Of a stretch of DNA of 39,125 nucleotides, positions 37,644-39,125 are shown piece after piece. The DNA lies in assembly GCA_913042035.1 (NCBI GenBank), contig CAJWIN010000005.1:1-39125 (forward strand). Direction: 5' to 3'. The DNA is from an uncultured Gammaproteobacteria bacterium. GTDB lineage: Bacteria; Pseudomonadota; Gammaproteobacteria; Poriferisulfidales; GCA-002705445. Position numbers and translations under genes: made by a program. How positions within the stretch are numbered: position 1 is the first letter of the stretch; each line of letters starts with the position of its first letter. The notes beneath the pieces were generated by a model. That model did no database searches. It was not told where the DNA came from and saw only the letters and a list, made by a program, of their open reading frames with translations.

Positions 37644-38729
37644 ATGGATATAAAAGAAATAAAAACTGAAGGTTATGAAAGAGTAATTCGCGGCTGTGAC
37701 GAAAAAAGTAATTTTAATTCTTTTATAGCCATCCACACATTAAAAAACGGGCCTGCTTTTGGTGGGATACGTTATTTTAACTACAGAGATAATGTTAGAG
37801 CATGTCTTGACGTAAAGAAACTTGCAGAGGCCATGACTGAAAAATGTGCTGTTGCTGGTATAGATTTGAGTGGTGGGAAGACAGCAGTACAAAAAACTTT
37901 TTATAAAGATAATAAAGCTTTCAAAGTAAAACAAAATAATTTCTACCAGTGTTTAGGTGAGCTGATAAATTATTTAAAAGGCGATTATTATGGAGGTCTC
38001 GATGTTGGTTTTGATTATAGTATGTTACAGAAATTAAGAAAATATACCGACTTTACTACGCAATACTCAAATCCTGATATAGGTAGCTTATGCACTGCAT
38101 ATGGTGTTTACAATGCATTAAGAGCGGGAGTAAAGTTTAAATTAAATAAAGACTCTCTAAAAGGTTTAAAAATTTCAATTAAAGGAATAGGAAAAGTTGG
38201 TTACCAACTTGCAAATTATCTTTTAAAGGACGGAGCAGAGGTAATTCTTGCTGATAAAAACATTGATAAAATTGAAAATGTAAAAAGTTTACAATCAGAA
38301 TTTCCTAATCAAATAAAAATTATAGATCATTCTATATTACATAAAGAAGATGTGGATATATATTCTCCTTGTGCATTAGGAAATGATATTCGATTATCAA
38401 GAATCAAAGATCTAAAATGTAAGATTATTTGTGGAGGAGCAAATAATCAACTAGATATTACCGATCCAGAAGAAGCAGAACGCCAATTAATTGCTAATAA
38501 TATTTTATATATTCCAGATACGTTAGCAAATGCTGGAGGGGTCTTTAGATCAGCAGGCATCATATTAAATATAAGAACTGAGCAAGAGTCATTTGAATCA
38601 ATAAAAACCGTATATGACAGAACACTTAATATATTAAATACTGCAACAGAGGACAAATTATCTCCTGCTGATGTATGTAAACAAATTGGGCAACAAATAA
38701 CTGGAAAACCAAATAATTTCAAAGTTTAA
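37644..38729 (+). CDS. Glu/Leu/Phe/Val dehydrogenase family protein (leucine-dehydrogenase-like)
   Basis: GGIRYF, LAEAMTEKCAVAGIDLSGGKT, PDIGSLCTAYGVYNALRA, ISIKGIGKVGYQLANYLLKDGAEV, CALGNDI, ICGGANNQL, LANAGGVF. Confidence 0.9.
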   Translation: MDIKEIKTEGYERVIRGCDEKSNFNSFIAIHTLKNGPAFGGIRYFNYRDNVRACLDVKKLAEAMTEKCAVAGIDLSGGKTAVQKTFYKDNKAFKVKQNNFYQCLGELINYLKGDYYGGLDVGFDYSMLQKLRKYTDFTTQYSNPDIGSLCTAYGVYNALRAGVKFKLNKDSLKGLKISIKGIGKVGYQLANYLLKDGAEVILADKNIDKIENVKSLQSEFPNQIKIIDHSILHKEDVDIYSPCALGNDIRLSRIKDLKCKIICGGANNQLDITDPEEAERQLIANNILYIPDTLANAGGVFRSAGIILNIRTEQESFESIKTVYDRTLNILNTATEDKLSPADVCKQIGQQITGKPNNFKV

Positions 38730-38746
38730 CCTGATTCTCTAGAACA

Positions 38747-38775
38747 TTGAATTTAGTCAAGATTGTCAGTAAAAT
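38747..38775 (+). promoter_or_regulatory. Putative sigma70 promoter TTGAAT-N17-TAAAAT
   Basis: TTGAAT 38747-38752, TAAAAT 38770-38775, 17-bp spacer; predicted start within a few nt of the hairpin at 38785. Confidence 0.5.
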
Positions 38776-38784
38776 ATGGTATAT

Positions 38785-38810
38785 ACGGCAGCATTAGCTG
38801 CCGTTTTTAT
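38785..38810 (+). terminator. Terminator-like hairpin plus U tract (ACGGCAGC-ATTA-GCTGCCGT-TTTTAT), second copy of the 37606 element
   Basis: Perfect 8-bp inverted repeat with the same outer 7-bp stem as 37606-37625, then a T run; 20 nt from its 3' stem to the downstream ATG. Confidence 0.82.
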
Positions 38811-38824
38811 TTTAAGGTTACGTT

Positions 38825-39125
38825 ATGAATTATTTAATGAAAAACTACAAGCCAATAGATATATCTTTTGATTATGGTAAAGGCTGTTATTTATATACGC
38901 ACAAAAAAGAGAAGTATCTTGATGCATTATCTGGTATCGGCGTATGTTGTATTGGACATGCTCATAACGAAGTCACTAAAGTTATAAATGATCAAGCTAA
39001 AAAACTAATTCATGTATCAAATTTATTTAATATAAAAAATCAGCAGATTTTAGCAAATAAGCTTTGTAAGATATCTGGGATGAATTCTGCATTTTTTTGT
39101 AATTCTGGCTCTGAAGCAAATGAAA
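38825..39125 (+). CDS. argD: Class III aminotransferase, acetylornithine aminotransferase-like (N-terminal part; runs off the window)
   Basis: Translation MNYLMKNYKPIDISFDYGKGCYLYTHKKEKYLDALSGIGVCCIGHAHNEVTKVINDQ...SNLFNIKNQQILANKL...FCNSGSEANE; AAGG 7 nt upstream of the ATG. Confidence 0.88.
   Translation, partial: MNYLMKNYKPIDISFDYGKGCYLYTHKKEKYLDALSGIGVCCIGHAHNEVTKVINDQAKKLIHVSNLFNIKNQQILANKLCKISGMNSAFFCNSGSEANE

Noticed and set aside
1-39125. CRISPR array, toxin-antitoxin, restriction or other defence system
   Set aside because: No regularly spaced repeats and no recognisable nuclease/methylase/TA pairs; ORFs are nearly all conserved housekeeping genes.

Overview
AT-rich, very compact gammaproteobacterial chromosomal window, probably from a streamlined marine lineage such as SAR86 (the lineage is inferred from synteny and base composition). 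It starts inside a minus-strand tRNA-Pro(UGG) and ends inside a plus-strand class III aminotransferase (argD-like). Nearly all of it is housekeeping genes. The largest block is 17 consecutive minus-strand genes, aroC-MFS-leuC-leuD-leuB-asd-truA-trpF-trpB-trpA-accD-folC-dedD-cvpA-purF-ldt-glycerate kinase, with overlaps or very small gaps at most junctions. Other genes are ppiA, lpxH, psd, efp, htpX, a RecB/AddA-type helicase without a nuclease domain, dsbC, xerD, an RDD protein, lptG, lptF, pepA, valS, a RibD C-terminal-type reductase, sohB, amiC, tsaE, a PuuD/urate-oxidase-N-like membrane protein and a Glu/Leu/Phe/Val dehydrogenase. I saw no CRISPR array, transposon or prophage. Two items stand out. 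(1) A 641-aa uncharacterised protein (31411-33336, minus) carries an HprK-like Walker A motif, GDSRTGKSETAEKM, at its extreme C-terminus. (2) Two matching intergenic cassettes (37571-37643 and 38747-38824) each hold TTGAAT-N17-TAnnAT, a 20-nt ACGGCAG-N6-CTGCCGT hairpin, a U tract, a Shine-Dalgarno and an ATG. In each, the predicted transcript begins at or within a few nt of a terminator-like hairpin. All six convergent gene pairs overlap or are 8 bp or less apart, leaving no room for intrinsic terminators.
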